Assembly (NCBI GenBank): GCA_003290165.1
Contig: QNQO01001167.1
Location: 1 to 64,000 of the forward strand
Length of the DNA stretch: 64,000 nt
Direction: 5' to 3'
Source: Berberis thunbergii
Lineage: Eukaryota > Streptophyta > Magnoliopsida > Ranunculales > Berberidaceae
Under the pieces are notes generated by a model. The model did no database searches. It saw only the letters and a program-made list of their open reading frames with translations, and was not told the origin of the DNA. Positions 43,133 to 54,182 of the stretch are shown here, piece after piece. Position numbers and translations under genes: made by a program. The first letter of the stretch is position 1; each line of letters begins with the position of its first letter.

Positions 43133-45212
43133 TTAATAACCTAGCTTCCTCACTAACCATTCTTCTTTTTCTTGAGGATTTAGAGATAAGAAAATGCGGA
43201 TCAAAGTTGGTTTCTCCTCAAACAAGTCTACAGCATCTAAGACCTTATTCGTTGAGATGTTTGGAATAACTCTTAAACTTGAAGTCAATCGACCCCAATC
43301 GTCTCCCTCCAACGAGTTAGCAACCTCCTCGTCTACCTCCGCTAAGCTCTTACGCTCTTCACGCTTTTCAGAAGAGACGTGATGATTCATGGATGAAGAT
43401 CCAGAAGAGCGAGATGCATGATCATTCAAATCCATCACATTGACATCACCAACATCATCTGTTACATAACATATACAAATCTTTAGCATTATTTGTATAT
43501 AACACAATTTTGTCAACAAGAAGTAAAAATCAAACAACAAAGACGATCTAAATATCAAATGCAATTTTAGAAGTTTGGTGGATGTTCTAAAGTTCTCAAG
43601 AGAATAAACTAAATCAACAAGGAAACAAGAAACTAACTTAACATCACGTTTAGATCTCAAAAGAATGCGGGAGAGTCAGATTTCGTTATATATATATATA
43701 TACCAGTTGATGCCCCATCAACCCTGCTTGCCTTGTGAAAAAAAGTCTAAAATTTAGGTCTGGAATACACGATAAACACACATTTTGATAACTATGTTTC
43801 CCTCCCATAAAGTACATGCAAAAAAAACTTATATAAAAATTTTATATTTATGCAAACTACTACATGAAACGTTAGACATGGAGCCTAATGCAAGGACATA
43901 TACACGTCAACGGTTACTGATCTATTTCTTTTGATTGAAAGAAGCAGAAACAATCTAGTTCTGAACATCCATAATATACACCCATAGATAACATGATTAC
44001 TTCTCAATGCAGAAAAACACAAGCATCGACTCGATGAAACAAACCAAGAAATTGAAGGGCACAGGTCTAGTAACCCTCACATCTGAACAAAACACCAATC
44101 ACAAAGAATTCAAACCAATATTGGCACAAACTTTGAATCATATTATCATAACTTAGCTAAATCATGACAACAAACCCACAATTTTCGCTCCCCCGTTCTA
44201 TTAGGTAAATGTCATTGAAACTTAACCCTAAAATTTATGGTTTCAACATGAATCAAGACCAACAAAAGTACCATTTCAATCCCAAATGCTAAAATTACAA
44301 TAACAAAACTAATGATGACTACAATCCATTGCCTTAAAAGTTCAGAATTTTACATAATTGTAACAATAAAAATAAATTAAAAAAAAAGAGTAGCAATTTG
44401 AATCTCACACACCAAACAGTGGAATGTTGAAGTCATTGAGACTTCAAAAAATCTCCAAAAACATATGTGATTATCAGTTCCATATCATCCTCACAAATAA
44501 AACAATACAAAGATACACTAAACATTGAAGTTGATTCATTAACTACATATTTTACTCGTTAAGATGATACCATACATATGTTGATAAAAATATATAAATA
44601 AAAATTACCAATTTTGATGGCAGTAGGACTGTTGCTTGCATCCGCCCATTTCTTTCGACGATTAGCAACATTTCCTCCACCGATTAACCGATTCACCACG
44701 TGTATAGTAGGACGACCATTACAGTCATACATAGCATCAATTCTCTCTTGATTTCCAGATTCCATTTCTTCACTTAGAATCAATCTCATCAGATCAAGAA
44801 TTACAACCCCTGCCTCAAGGTGTCTACCTCTAAACAGTAGTCTTTGCTCCTCGGCTTCAATTCCAAATACATCCTCTATCTTAATCTTCAAATCATCGAC
44901 TGTGTCAGATTCTCCTATTTCCATTGTCCGTGTCCACCCTCTTAGGTCTTTCACAATGACCTGGACTGTTTCTCCTCTCAGTTGAAAAGCCATGTTGAGT
45001 GTGGAACCGTCTTGGATGTTGTAGTAGCTTAGCATTCTTCCATCTTCTAGTATTGTTCCTCGGAAAACCAGATCCAATTTATCCATAGGAAGTTCTTTTC
45101 CTTCTTCTCTGTTTTTTATAACATTTTTGACATTTTCAATCGTGCTGCTGGAGTTGTCAATTTCCACAGTAATCGACTGCTTTGCAGCTGCAATATGCAC
45201 AATGATCTGCAT
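43133..45212 (-). CDS. Tandem ubiquitin-like domain protein, copy B (intact, 309 aa)
   Basis: Exon 1 is 45212-44609; GT-AG intron (ATTG/GTAATT ... GTAACAG/ATGATG, phase 1); exon 2 is 43458-43133. Together they give 930 bp with no stop. Residues 1-77 are Ubl1 (MQIIVHIAAAKQSITVEID, then LDLVFRGTILEDGRMLSYYN and STLNMAFQLRGE), clearly ubiquitin-like but ending RGE, not RGG. Residues about 80-180 are Ubl2 (VQVIVKDLRGWTRTMEIGES, EEQRLLFRGRHLEAG), ending RLIGGGN. A short spacer (KKWADASNSPTAIK) crosses the intron. The C-terminal 70-80 residues (DDWGRLTSSLRVIPNIS, FEEKPTLIRIFLSLNP, WLVRKLGY) form a conserved domain I cannot name. An upstream in-frame ATG at 45434 exists, but that stretch is MITE sequence. 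Function unknown; a ubiquitin-receptor or adaptor role is only a guess. Confidence 0.8.
43459..44608 (-). other. Intron of copy B
   Basis: 1,150 bp, donor GTAATT, acceptor GTAACAG. It contains a TA microsatellite (43687-43702). Its sequence recurs in blocks C and D (AAAGAAGCAGAAACAATCTAG, CATCGACTCGATGAAACAAA). Confidence 0.75.
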
Positions 45213-45390
45213 GGTTTCAATACCTCCCTTCCCTTTGCTCCTCTTCTGTGTATGCTGAAAATGAAAGACCCATCTAAGACTGATGAAGGTATGTACAGAC
45301 TTTTCAGCTATACCATTGACGAAATATATATTTTTTATTTTAAGTTGGAGCTGATGAAGATATATTATATATCTTTTATCGAAAATTCTA

Positions 45391-45534
45391 GGGGTCGAGG
45401 GAGGGAACGAGGGAAAGCGGCGAGGGCCATCCATCTATCTCGAGATAAGCAACATCATATATTTCAAAGTTGATATGCTCATCTCGAGGTTAATGGGTGG
45501 TTATCACCCATCCCTCGCTCCCTCCCTCGACCCC
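45391..45534. mobile_element. TA-flanked hairpin MITE, copy 2
   Basis: TIR GGGGTCGAGGGAGGGAACG against the reverse complement of CTCCCTCCCTCGACCCC, flanked by TA. It sits 180 bp upstream of the copy B start codon, so it may form part of that gene's promoter. Confidence 0.85.
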
Positions 45535-45944
45535 TAACAAAGCTCATCTTTTATTTTGATAGTAGAATTTTACTTATACTCTTGGGGATCGAGGGGGGAT
45601 CATGTGCACTTATTTCACCTCGGATTTAAGTAAAATCAATCAAATGTTCTCTCTCCACTGACTTATTACAAATTAAACTATTCACTATCTCCATTAACTC
45701 ATTACAAACATCATCTATTACAAATTAAATCACAATTTTCACTTTTTTTACCAAAATCTGTACAATTCAACACACATCTGGGATTCAAATTTAATAGATC
45801 ACACATCTCAAGGTAAATCAACGATCTAAATTTAATATTACACTAATCTCAAGAAAAATTTAATGATCCAAATTTAATGAAAGACACTAATCACTTATTT
45901 TATGTTGGATAGCATAAACTTGTAAGTATTTTAAGTAACGAATG

Positions 45945-46090
45945 TGATTTTGGCCAATGGCATGACAGCTCAACGGTTAGAGCTTGACGGATGGTACCAC
46001 TAGATCATGGGTTCAAACCCAGCTTACGGCATCTTTAGTGGGTTCTGAAATCCTATAAAAACCCTTCTTGCCTTTCAAAAAAAAAAAACA
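45945..46090 (+). mobile_element. tRNA-derived SINE
   Basis: Box A-like AGCTCAACGGTTAGAGC and box B GGGTTCAAACCC are spaced 36 bp apart, with a tRNA-unrelated body and a terminal A tract (46076-46088). The lack of a foldable 3' acceptor stem excludes a tRNA gene. Confidence 0.75.
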
Positions 46091-46906
46091 GAAAAACACG
46101 ACTGTGATTTTGCAAAATATTTGGAAATTTCTCCCTCAACAAATCGAACTCGGTTCTTCAATCCTCTCTCACAATTCCATCCCATTCCACTATACTCTCC
46201 ACAACCCCTTTCGACAATCACCCCTCCAAAGAAAAGGCGACCTTTCAGAATGCTGGCACTTTTTGAAAATAGGTGCAGTATATATATATGAAGTGATATT
46301 GGTATATACTTTTTTTAGTGTGATTGGGGGTTTCTTGTTCTATCAAGTTCAACTATTTATTTTTTCCTCTTAAATTTGCAAAAATAAAACCCTAAGATTT
46401 TAATTTTATCAATAAGGAACAAATTTTAATTTTAAAGGAGAGATCATTGTTGCTTGGACTTATTTAAGGGGAAATCTTCACATTGCACCCAATGATATTG
46501 TCTGCTTGCTAGTGCAGGGGAGCAATTGAATTATTAGAATGAGATGAAGATCTTACTGATATAATTTAGCTTTCAAAGGGATAACAAAAGTAACAAATCC
46601 TGTTGTCTAGAACAATTGCTCTTATCTACTATCCATAGAGGTAAGAAGAATTATTATCTAATAGTTTAACTTCCTTAAGACATGAGTAATATATATTATT
46701 GACTTCCTTATGTGAATTTGAATTTGACTAGATTTTAGCAAAAAAAAATGCCATTCTTATCCATAAGATTAATTATTATGACTTTTGTAATATGACACTA
46801 AACATGACCTATAAATTCAAATCTAGCAACCTCAAAATTAAGCGAAGTTGTTTATGTTCACAAACTTGTCTTTTATTTTGTTATATTAATCACCTATCAA
46901 AAATTC
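46091..46906. other. AT-rich intergenic DNA
   Basis: No gene recognised. Confidence 0.4.
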
Positions 46907-46908
46907 TA

Positions 46909-47043
46909 GCGGTCGAGGGAAGGAGCGAGGAAAAGGAGGGGAGGGATGGGTATCTCCCTCGAGATGCGTGCTGATGCTTGTCTCAAGGAGGATGGTAGTT
47001 ACACCCATCCCTCGTTCCCTTTCCTCGCTCCTTCCCTCGACCC
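46909..47043. mobile_element. TA-flanked hairpin MITE, copy 3
   Basis: TIR GCGGTCGAGGGAAGGAGCGAGG against the complement of CCTCGCTCCTTCCCTCGACCC, with TA borders. Confidence 0.85.
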
Positions 47044-47077
47044 TAGAAGGACTCAATTACCTACTGCAGAAATTCTA

Positions 47078-47214
47078 AATGGTGAGGAAACCAACGAGGG
47101 GGAGGGTTTGACCATTCATCTCCCTTGATATGCGTATCCACACCTTTGAGATGCATATCAATGCGAATCTCGAGAAAGATGAGTGATACACCCCCTCGCC
47201 CGTTTCCCCGACAA
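47078..47214. mobile_element. TA-flanked hairpin MITE, diverged copy 4
   Basis: Arms GAGGAAACCAACGAGGGGGA and TCGCCCGTTTCCCCGACAA pair imperfectly, with TA on both sides and an internal CTCGAG / TTGAGATGC stem. Only its right half survives at about 57093-57150. Confidence 0.6.
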
Positions 47215-47646
47215 TAAGAAAGGTTGCCTACTGTGATTTTCATCTCTTGATTTCTTATAATATTTTATTACACTAAAATAATTCAGGGCTAGGCTCGAAA
47301 AGACAACAATTAGTATTTTTCATAATTTAGTTTATATGCTTGGTCTTTCAAATGTGTTAGATTGGACATAGTAGGTGAGTATTTTTAAATAAATGTTATT
47401 TGGTCATGATCATCTTGTCTTGAAAGAGAATATAACTATACGAAAAAGGCCAAAAAAAATAGGTATCTAACTTTTGCTTTTGGTTTTTGTAGTAGATACA
47501 GAGTTGCATAAAAAATGTTAATTATTTATTCCTCGATTAGGTAATCTGCATCATCATCTGTTTTCTTTTAATATATGTTGTATCAATTTTGTTGTTTTTT
47601 GCATATTTGTTTGTATTTTGAATGAATGAACAAAGAGTGATGCTAC

Positions 47647-47755
47647 AGTGCACTGGAATTTTGTCTGGTGTTGTGCTTGGTGGTACCAGGCATCGTAGAT
47701 GTATCTCGAGATTGGAGTTAACACAACACTAGGCAAGGTACTAGTGCACCTTAAA
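47647..47755. mobile_element. Short MITE with GTGCAC termini, copy 1
   Basis: Arms GTGCACTGGAATTTTGTCTG and (complement) GTGCACTAGTACCTTGCCTA, both continuing to GTGTTGTG. Internal GGTGGTACCAGGCA. Copy 2 is at 57566-57667. Confidence 0.65.
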
Positions 47756-47796
47756 ATTTTCCATGAACAAAAGCTCAAAGTTTGACTTGCCCTTGC

Positions 47797-48061
47797 AATA
47801 AATTGACATTTTTGTAATAACCTCCAAAATAATATCACTTTTGAATTGTAACAGTTTACCAAATAATTGTTTACATTTTTACAAACAAAATGATATAATA
47901 ATTGTATCACCATGAACAGTTTGGTGCTACAAGTGATACTATTCATGGTGATTTAATTTATTGTATCACTTTTTTGTGTAACTGTTTTTCATTTTTTAAT
48001 TGAATTTAGTTTTGACTTGAAATTGTTTTGTGGATTGTTACGAGTTGAAAAGTGTTACGGT
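47797..48061. mobile_element. CACTA MITE relative, left part (split by gypsy)
   Basis: ATTGACATTTTTGTAATAAC to AGTTGAAAAGTGTTACGGT matches 23951-24210. The rest follows at 52899-52946 on the other side of the gypsy element. Confidence 0.75.
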
Positions 48062-48091
48062 TGTCACGGACTAGCAATCCGTGCGGCACGT

Positions 48092-49155
48092 GACAAAATG
48101 TCCACTTTCTCGATGTGATCTGTACTGGTCCCTCATACTTGCGAAACATATTGTTGTGTGTTCTAGCTGTCCGTTTATACTTGTTGAACATATCTATCTT
48201 CACCAATACCAAGTCCCCAACTTCAAAAGGATCAATCCGCCATTTCTCGCCGGCCCATTTCTTCATGTGACGGGAGGCTTCCTCAAGATAGGCTCGAGCA
48301 ACTTCAATGTTTTTCTGCCAGACTTTGACAAATTCAATAGCTCTTGGGCTGGGTCCTTGGTAGCCGGTAAGCACTGTGTGTGGTGTTAATGGTTGCTGAC
48401 CAGTGACTAACTGAAAGGGGCTAGAGTGAGTAGTTGAGCTCTTTAATAAGTTGAAACAGAATTACGCAACATCAAGTAGTCCCACCCAATTATTCTGATT
48501 TGCACTTACAAAATGATGGAGGTATTCTTCGAGCATAGAGTTAAAGCGCTCAGTCTGTCCGTCAGATTGGGGATGTTGGTTTGTCGACATATTAAGTTTG
48601 GATCCCAAGAGCTTGAACAACTCCTTCTAGAACTTTCCTGTGAAGCGAGCATCACGATCACTAACAATGTTTTCGAGCAGTCCCCAATACTTCACTACAT
48701 GCTTGAGGAAAAATTGCGCCGTATCTTCGGCTATGCAAGTCAGTCCGGTCGGCACAAAGGTCACATACTTTGAGAATCGGTCAACAACTACAAGGATACA
48801 CCTGAAATCCTCCACCTTCGGTAACCCAGTAATGAAGTCCAGGAAACACTTTTTCAAGGACAAGTTGGAACAGGCAAGGGCTCTAGTAAGCCTATTGGTT
48901 GATCTATTTCAACCTTATCTTGCTGGCAAATAAGACATGTTCGAACTTAGGCCATTACATCCTCCTGTATCTGCGGCCAATAGTACCCCTTCTCTAGCAA
49001 TGCAACTGTTCGTCTCCAACCTGGATGTCCCACCCAATGGGTGTCATGGCATTCTCTCAAAAGTTCTTTCCTCAAACTAGAAGTTCTTGGAACATAGAGG
49101 CGATTGCCAGTTTGAGTATTGCGCCATCTTTTATCCAGAACCGTCGAGTTTTGCC
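48092..49155 (-). pseudogene. Chromovirus integrase, decayed and 3'-truncated
   Basis: Core motifs [23 protein letters not shown] and SDGQTERFN are readable through several stops. The reading ends near GPVQITSRK, where the deletion joins the LTR remnant. Confidence 0.88.
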
Positions 49156-51254
49156 CTACTTGATCAACTCTGTAATCGCCTTCGCTTGTGGGTCTGTCTT
49201 TAGGCCCGCTTTGATCTTCTCCAAGATGGTGTGACTCGGACCGATATGGGTTAGCACTGCAAGGTCTGCCCTTCTACTGAGTGCATCAACTACATTGTTA
49301 GTGCGCCCTGGCTTGTATTCCAATACAAAGTCAAATTCTGCTAATTTTTCCTGCCATCGAGATTGCTTGGAGGTTAGCATCTTTTGAGTAAAGAAATGGC
49401 TTGCTGCAGCATTATCTGTTTTAACAAGGACTTGAGATCCCAAGAGGTAGTGTCTCCACACCCGTAAACAATGTACAATGGCTAGCAATTCATTTTCCTG
49501 AGCTGAGTAACGAGACTCTGTATCATTCAACTTTCGACTATCATATGCTACCGGGTGAGCATCTTGAAGCAAAACTCCCCCTAAGGCATAATCAAATGCA
49601 TCTATTTGTACTTCAAAGGGCTTGGTGATGTCTGGCAAGGCCAATACTGGATCTTTCATCACGGCTAGTTTCAAGTCTTGGAATGAAACTTCACACTGCC
49701 TATCACATTCCCATGTTCGGTCTTGTTTCAATAAATTTGTCAGTGCAACAACTCTCTTGGAATAGTCCCTTATGAAGCGACGATAATAGTTTGTGAGTCC
49801 AAGAAAAGAACCTAGTTGAGACACGTCCTTAGGAGTGTTCCAATCATGGATTGCCTTGACTTTCTCCATGTCCATCCGAATCTTGCCATTGCCAATAACA
49901 TGACCCAAGAAATTGATCTGAGTCTGGCCGAATGAGCACTTCTCCTTCTTTTCTTGACAAAGAAATGATTATCCCTAAGGATTTGGAACACTTCTCGCAA
50001 ATGATGTAGGTGTTCTTCTATAGTCCCACTATAAACTACAATATCGTCAAGATAGACAACCACAGACTTGTCCAGAAGGTAACGGAACAGGTCATTCATA
50101 AGGGTGCAAAACGTAGCTGGAGCATTGGTCAAGCCGAAAGGCATTACTAGGAACTCATATGACCCATATCTAGTAGAACAAAGAGTATTGGGTTCGTCAC
50201 CAGCAGCAATGTGGACCTGATGGTAGCCTGATCTCAAATCGAGTTTTGTGAAGTATCTGGCGGATCCAAGTTGGTCGAATAAGTCTGCAATGAGCGGTAG
50301 CGGGTATTTGTTCTTTATAGTGACTTTGTTCAAGGCTCTATAATCAACACAAATGCGAAGACTGCCATCATGTTTCTACTGAAAAAGAAAAGGTGCCCCA
50401 TAAGGTGCTTTAGATGGCCGGATGAATCCCGATTCCAACAAGCCATCTAGTTGTTTTCTCAATTCGGTCAACTCTGGAGGGCTCATGCGGTATGTACTAC
50501 GTGCGGATGGCTTGGCAACAGGCACTAACTCAATTTCATGATCAATGAGCCTTCTGGGAGGTAGATTCTTTGGTAATTCATTCAGCATCACTTTGCTGAA
50601 GTCAATAATAACTTGGGCAACTTCCTCAGGGATTTTGCTAGTATCATCTTCCATCTCTAGCTTTGCCACAACAAAGTATGTATCTTCTCTTTTGGCTAAG
50701 CGTCTCTTGACTTGGAGTGCCAACAATATTCTGTCATCAGTTGTGGGTCCAATTGAGGTTGGTACAATACGTAGTCTGAGTCTGAAAAACCCCAAGGAGT
50801 CCATGAAAGGTAGTGGTCCTGCTGCAGCTCCTCGGAAGAACTCTTGGCCAAGAATCACTTTAAAATCATCAAGTGAGATGACCAAGAAGTTTGATCTTCC
50901 TTTCCATGGACCAACCTGTAGTGGCACAACTCTAGCCCTACCATTAATAGAGATTGCCTCAGAGTTGACAACTTTCAACTTACCCACATCTTCTTCTAAG
51001 TTCATACCCACACGTCTAGCTTCATCCGGGGCAATAAAATTGTCTGTCGCTCCTAAATCCAACAATGCTTGGGAAGAAAACCCATTGATAGTGATGTCGA
51101 TGTATTGCAAAGCCTTCTTGTGTGGGTGCTCATACATTTCTCCTTTGACAGCATTGAGCTTGCGTAGAGCTCCCATCTGGGAGGTCTCACTGTTGGCGGG
51201 GTTCGAGCTCGATGCGGTCGGGTTAGAAAGTTCTGCTTGAAGCAAGGACATCAA
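49156..51254 (-). pseudogene. Chromovirus protease, RT and RNase H, decayed
   Basis: The protease site reads ALLDLGATDNF, so the Ser after the catalytic Asp is Leu. The RT keeps [10 protein letters not shown] and [11 protein letters not shown] but has a stop where the younger copy has FQRKHDG, and a frameshift near 49950. RNase H keeps [17 protein letters not shown], where the active TDAS is IDAF. It reads through the position where the younger element is frameshifted (IHDWNTPKD), which helps interpret that copy. Confidence 0.9.
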
Positions 51255-51261
51255 TGAGTGT

Positions 51262-52392
51262 AGGGCGGGTTTGGATGGACATTTGCCTGTTGGGTGATCC
51301 CTGCTATTGCAAAGAGTGCATGGGGCAGGTGCAGATAGTCTCCACTGCCCATAGTAGTTTTGCCCTCATTTGTTGTTGTAATTTGAGTTGCTAGAGCTGA
51401 CATTCCAATTTGTGTTGGAACTTCAATTCTGGTTGGATGGTCGAGAATTGTAGTTTCCTCGATTCTGACTTAAGTTTTCCCAGTTTTGGTGAGGTGATCG
51501 AGCATTCGACCCTGAGCTTGAATTGGTACTGCCAGTTCTAGTTGTGGAGTGATTGAGCGAAGTGGATCCAGCCATGAGCATATAATCGCTAAACCTTTTT
51601 GCTGCTGCAATAACATTTGTAATATCTGTTACCTTCTGCCTTTGCAATTCTGCTTGCAGGAGCGGCTGAACTTGTTCCATGAAATAGAAAACTTTATCCT
51701 TCTTAGACATGTCTCCAATATCTAGCAATCAAGTTGATAACTGCCTGACATAGTCTCGAATATTGTATGTCTGTTTGATGGTGTGGAGCTTCCTCCTTGC
51801 TAAGAAATCAGTGTTCTCAGGCAAGAATTGATTTCTGAGTTTCTTCTTGAGGTCTGCACAAGTTTTAATAAGGATTTGACCTTCTTCCATATTTTCATAT
51901 TTGGTTCTTCACCATAGTTTCGCATCACCTACTAAGTACATGGTCGCCATGGTGACCTTGGCTTCTTCTGATTCGGGGTTCACTGCGCAAAAATACTGCT
52001 CCAGATCAAACAAGAAGTTCTCTAGCTCCTTCCCATCTCGTATCCCAGCATATGACTTTGGCTCTGACACTTTCATCTCCCCTGTGGCCTTAGTCAGCAA
52101 GCCAACCCTTGCGAATAAATCCTCCAGCTGTAATTGGAAGTCACTCATCACCTGAGCTGTGGGGTGGGGTGACTCTTCCATAACGACTGTCCGTCCCTCT
52201 AAATTATCGACGACTGAAAGAGTCCATCAAGCCGACTCGGTCTGCCAAGTGAAAGAGTCCATCAAGCCGACTGATATGTTCTCCCAAACTGCTCAGCTGA
52301 TCCATTCTGTTTTCTAGTATCTGCATTCGACTAGCCTGTCGTTCCTCCATAGCGCTAAGGCGCTCGCTTAGTTCCTGCATCTTGGTTTGCAA
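51262..52392 (-). pseudogene. Chromovirus gag, decayed
   Basis: It begins [20 protein letters not shown] and retains the gag domain ([27 protein letters not shown]) in several frames. A 35-bp shifted duplication of GAAAGAGTCCATCAAGCCGA (52216 and 52251) replaces part of the coiled-coil region. Confidence 0.85.
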
Positions 52393-52419
52393 TCAACAAG
52401 CTCTAACTCTGATACCAAC

Positions 52420-52898
52420 TGTCACGGACTAGCAATCTTGCGGCACTAGCTATCCAATTCACTAGTAAGCCCATGAGTAGTTACTTCAACAGGCACAAAT
52501 ATTAGCTTGAGAATACACACTATTAATCTGTAGACAATATAACGATGCACAATAGTCAGCAAAAACTTTCATTAACATTCAATAGATTACAATGGGAGGA
52601 ACGTTCGAAAGGACGTTGCTCAAGACTAGTTCAATGCTAACGATTGATGGAAATACAAGTTTGAAGTTGAAAAGCAGTGCAAAGAAAACAATAAAATCTT
52701 AGCGGTAAGTACAGTCTGGCCTGACTATGCAATGGAGGTAACACGTCCTCAAAGTCAAGAGCTCAAACCTTCTCCCTATAATATAGATGTTAAGCATTTG
52801 GGCACTTTTCAAAAGGGAACATTAAATTTTGAGACCATTAGGAAAGTCTTGAAAGACCTCTGACGTTGATTCCCTGACCAACGGTACTAGTCCTGACA
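52420..52898 (-). repeat. 5' LTR of the minus-strand chromovirus
   Basis: 479 bp, clearly diverged from the LTRs at 7222 and 12379 (for example CCTCTGACGTTGATTCCCTG against the younger copy). The primer site TTGGTATCAGAG follows on the minus strand at 52408-52419. Confidence 0.93.
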
Positions 52899-53660
52899 AT
52901 TGTTTTGGTGGTTGTTACAAAAATGCCAATTTAGTATAGTGTTGGAGAGAGGAAGAGAGAGAGAGCAGTAGAAAAACATCATGAAGGGAAAATGCATTCC
53001 ACTTAAGAAGTCTTCTTGTAAGCAACAGTATCATTGATAACTGCTATTGATACACAGATTGAGCCAACGAAACACATTGATCAACAAATCAATTACACAA
53101 GGTTGTTTAGAGAAACGGTTGTGTTGTAGTTATTATCACAATTGAAGTCGAAGGTGCGAGTCTGAGTCAAACCTTGTTGAAATTAGGAAGTTTATTTGAT
53201 GATGGAGGATTGACTTTTAAGTGCCTATAAGCCCCTTTTCTTTGAGGCTCACTTCCACCAAATCGCCCTTCTTCAGCTCCATTCACGTTGTTTTGCTCCT
53301 CCTTTTTCTTTTTGTTGCTCCTCCTAATTGCTGACTTGGTTCACACAGAGATACACATAAGAAAAAGAACTAGAGTTGGGAGAGAAGGAGAGATTGATTG
53401 ATGAATGAAGAAAACAAATTTCTTAGGTTATTTCGCAACACCAAGTAATGGCTCTGCTCCGCTGGGTTGGGTAATATATACATCGACTCAAATCACTTCT
53501 TAATTAGGAAGCTTTCTAAAACACTCACTTTGATCCAATAGGAAGCTTTCTAAAACACTCACTTTGATCCAGTGGGATGGGTTTGGAGGGAGTGGTGTTT
53601 TGTAGAGTAGTTGAAGAAGGAAGAAATGGAGAAGATGGGTAGATTTTTTTTTTCAACCAT

Positions 53661-54182
53661 ATAGTTACCTCGACATTATTATTTGGCATTTAGATGGTTT
53701 TTTATGTGAATTTTAGATGCATTCATGTGGTATTTTATTCAATAAAATAAGATTAACCAGTCAATATGATTGACCTAACAAATCTGTTAGAAAATGAGAG
53801 TTAGACTCAATTAAAATTTTTAATGATGGTCAAACTCTATTAAGTATAAACTAATAAGGGCCAACTAAAAAAACATTTTTTTAATGATGAATTTGCTTGA
53901 GGCCTACCTAAGTTCTTATTATATCAAATAAATGGAACATGTGTCATAAAAATAAAGTAGATACAGATAGCCTATATATTAACTATCAAAACTAAAACAC
54001 AAAAAATCATAAAACATACGAACCAAAAAAAGATTATCCAAAGATATTACTTACTTATTACAATGCCATGTAGAATATCTACTACACTGTCTACACATTT
54101 AACATTGAGTTTTTGTGACTAATGCAAATCACCCAAAAAATACACAAATCATATACTTTGTAATTAAGTATATCGGAATCTC
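53661..54182. other. Unit C spacer
   Basis: Non-coding sequence shared with 58700-59220. It lacks the 480-bp stretch present in blocks A and B at this position. Confidence 0.5.

Larger units (their letters stand above)
42070..45360 (-). repeat. Segmental duplication block B
   Basis: Same order as blocks A, C and D, and the only block whose gene is intact. It also contains the 480-bp ATTAATCG-rich stretch (42461-42950) shared with A and, in part, with 62570-62840. Confidence 0.85.
48062..52898 (-). mobile_element. Decayed Ty3/gypsy chromovirus, minus strand
   Basis: Same family as 7222-12858. The 5' LTR (52420-52898) is complete, but of the 3' LTR only the final 28 bp remain (48062-48089). 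These are joined directly to the integrase C-terminal region, so the chromodomain and most of the 3' LTR are deleted. Degenerate target repeats ACGGT (48057-48061) and ATTGT (52899-52903) fit the ACTGT seen at the empty site in unit D (about 57974-57978). Many stops and frameshifts. Confidence 0.92.
47190..53660. repeat. Duplicated unit C, left half, with gypsy insertion
   Basis: 47190-48061 plus 52899-53660 matches 57110-58700 in order and detail: CTCGAAAAGACAACAATTAG, ATAACTATACGAAAAA, the GTGCAC MITE, the CACTA MITE, CATCATGAAGGGAAAATGC, GGAAGCTTTCTAA. Unit C continues to about 56460 and unit D to about 61010, an offset of roughly 9.9 kb including the gypsy insertion. Confidence 0.85.

Noticed and set aside
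45213..45434. N-terminal extension of copy B from ATG 45434
   Set aside because: The extra 74 codons overlap the MITE and are not present in other copies. The ATG at 45212 starts exactly at the ubiquitin-like MQI.
45955..46040. Possible tRNA gene (box A and GGGTTCAAACCC box B)
   Set aside because: No acceptor stem can be formed and it is followed by an unrelated body and A tract; a SINE.
50545..51240. 231-codon plus-strand open frame
   Set aside because: Antisense shadow of the minus-strand chromovirus protease/RT region.
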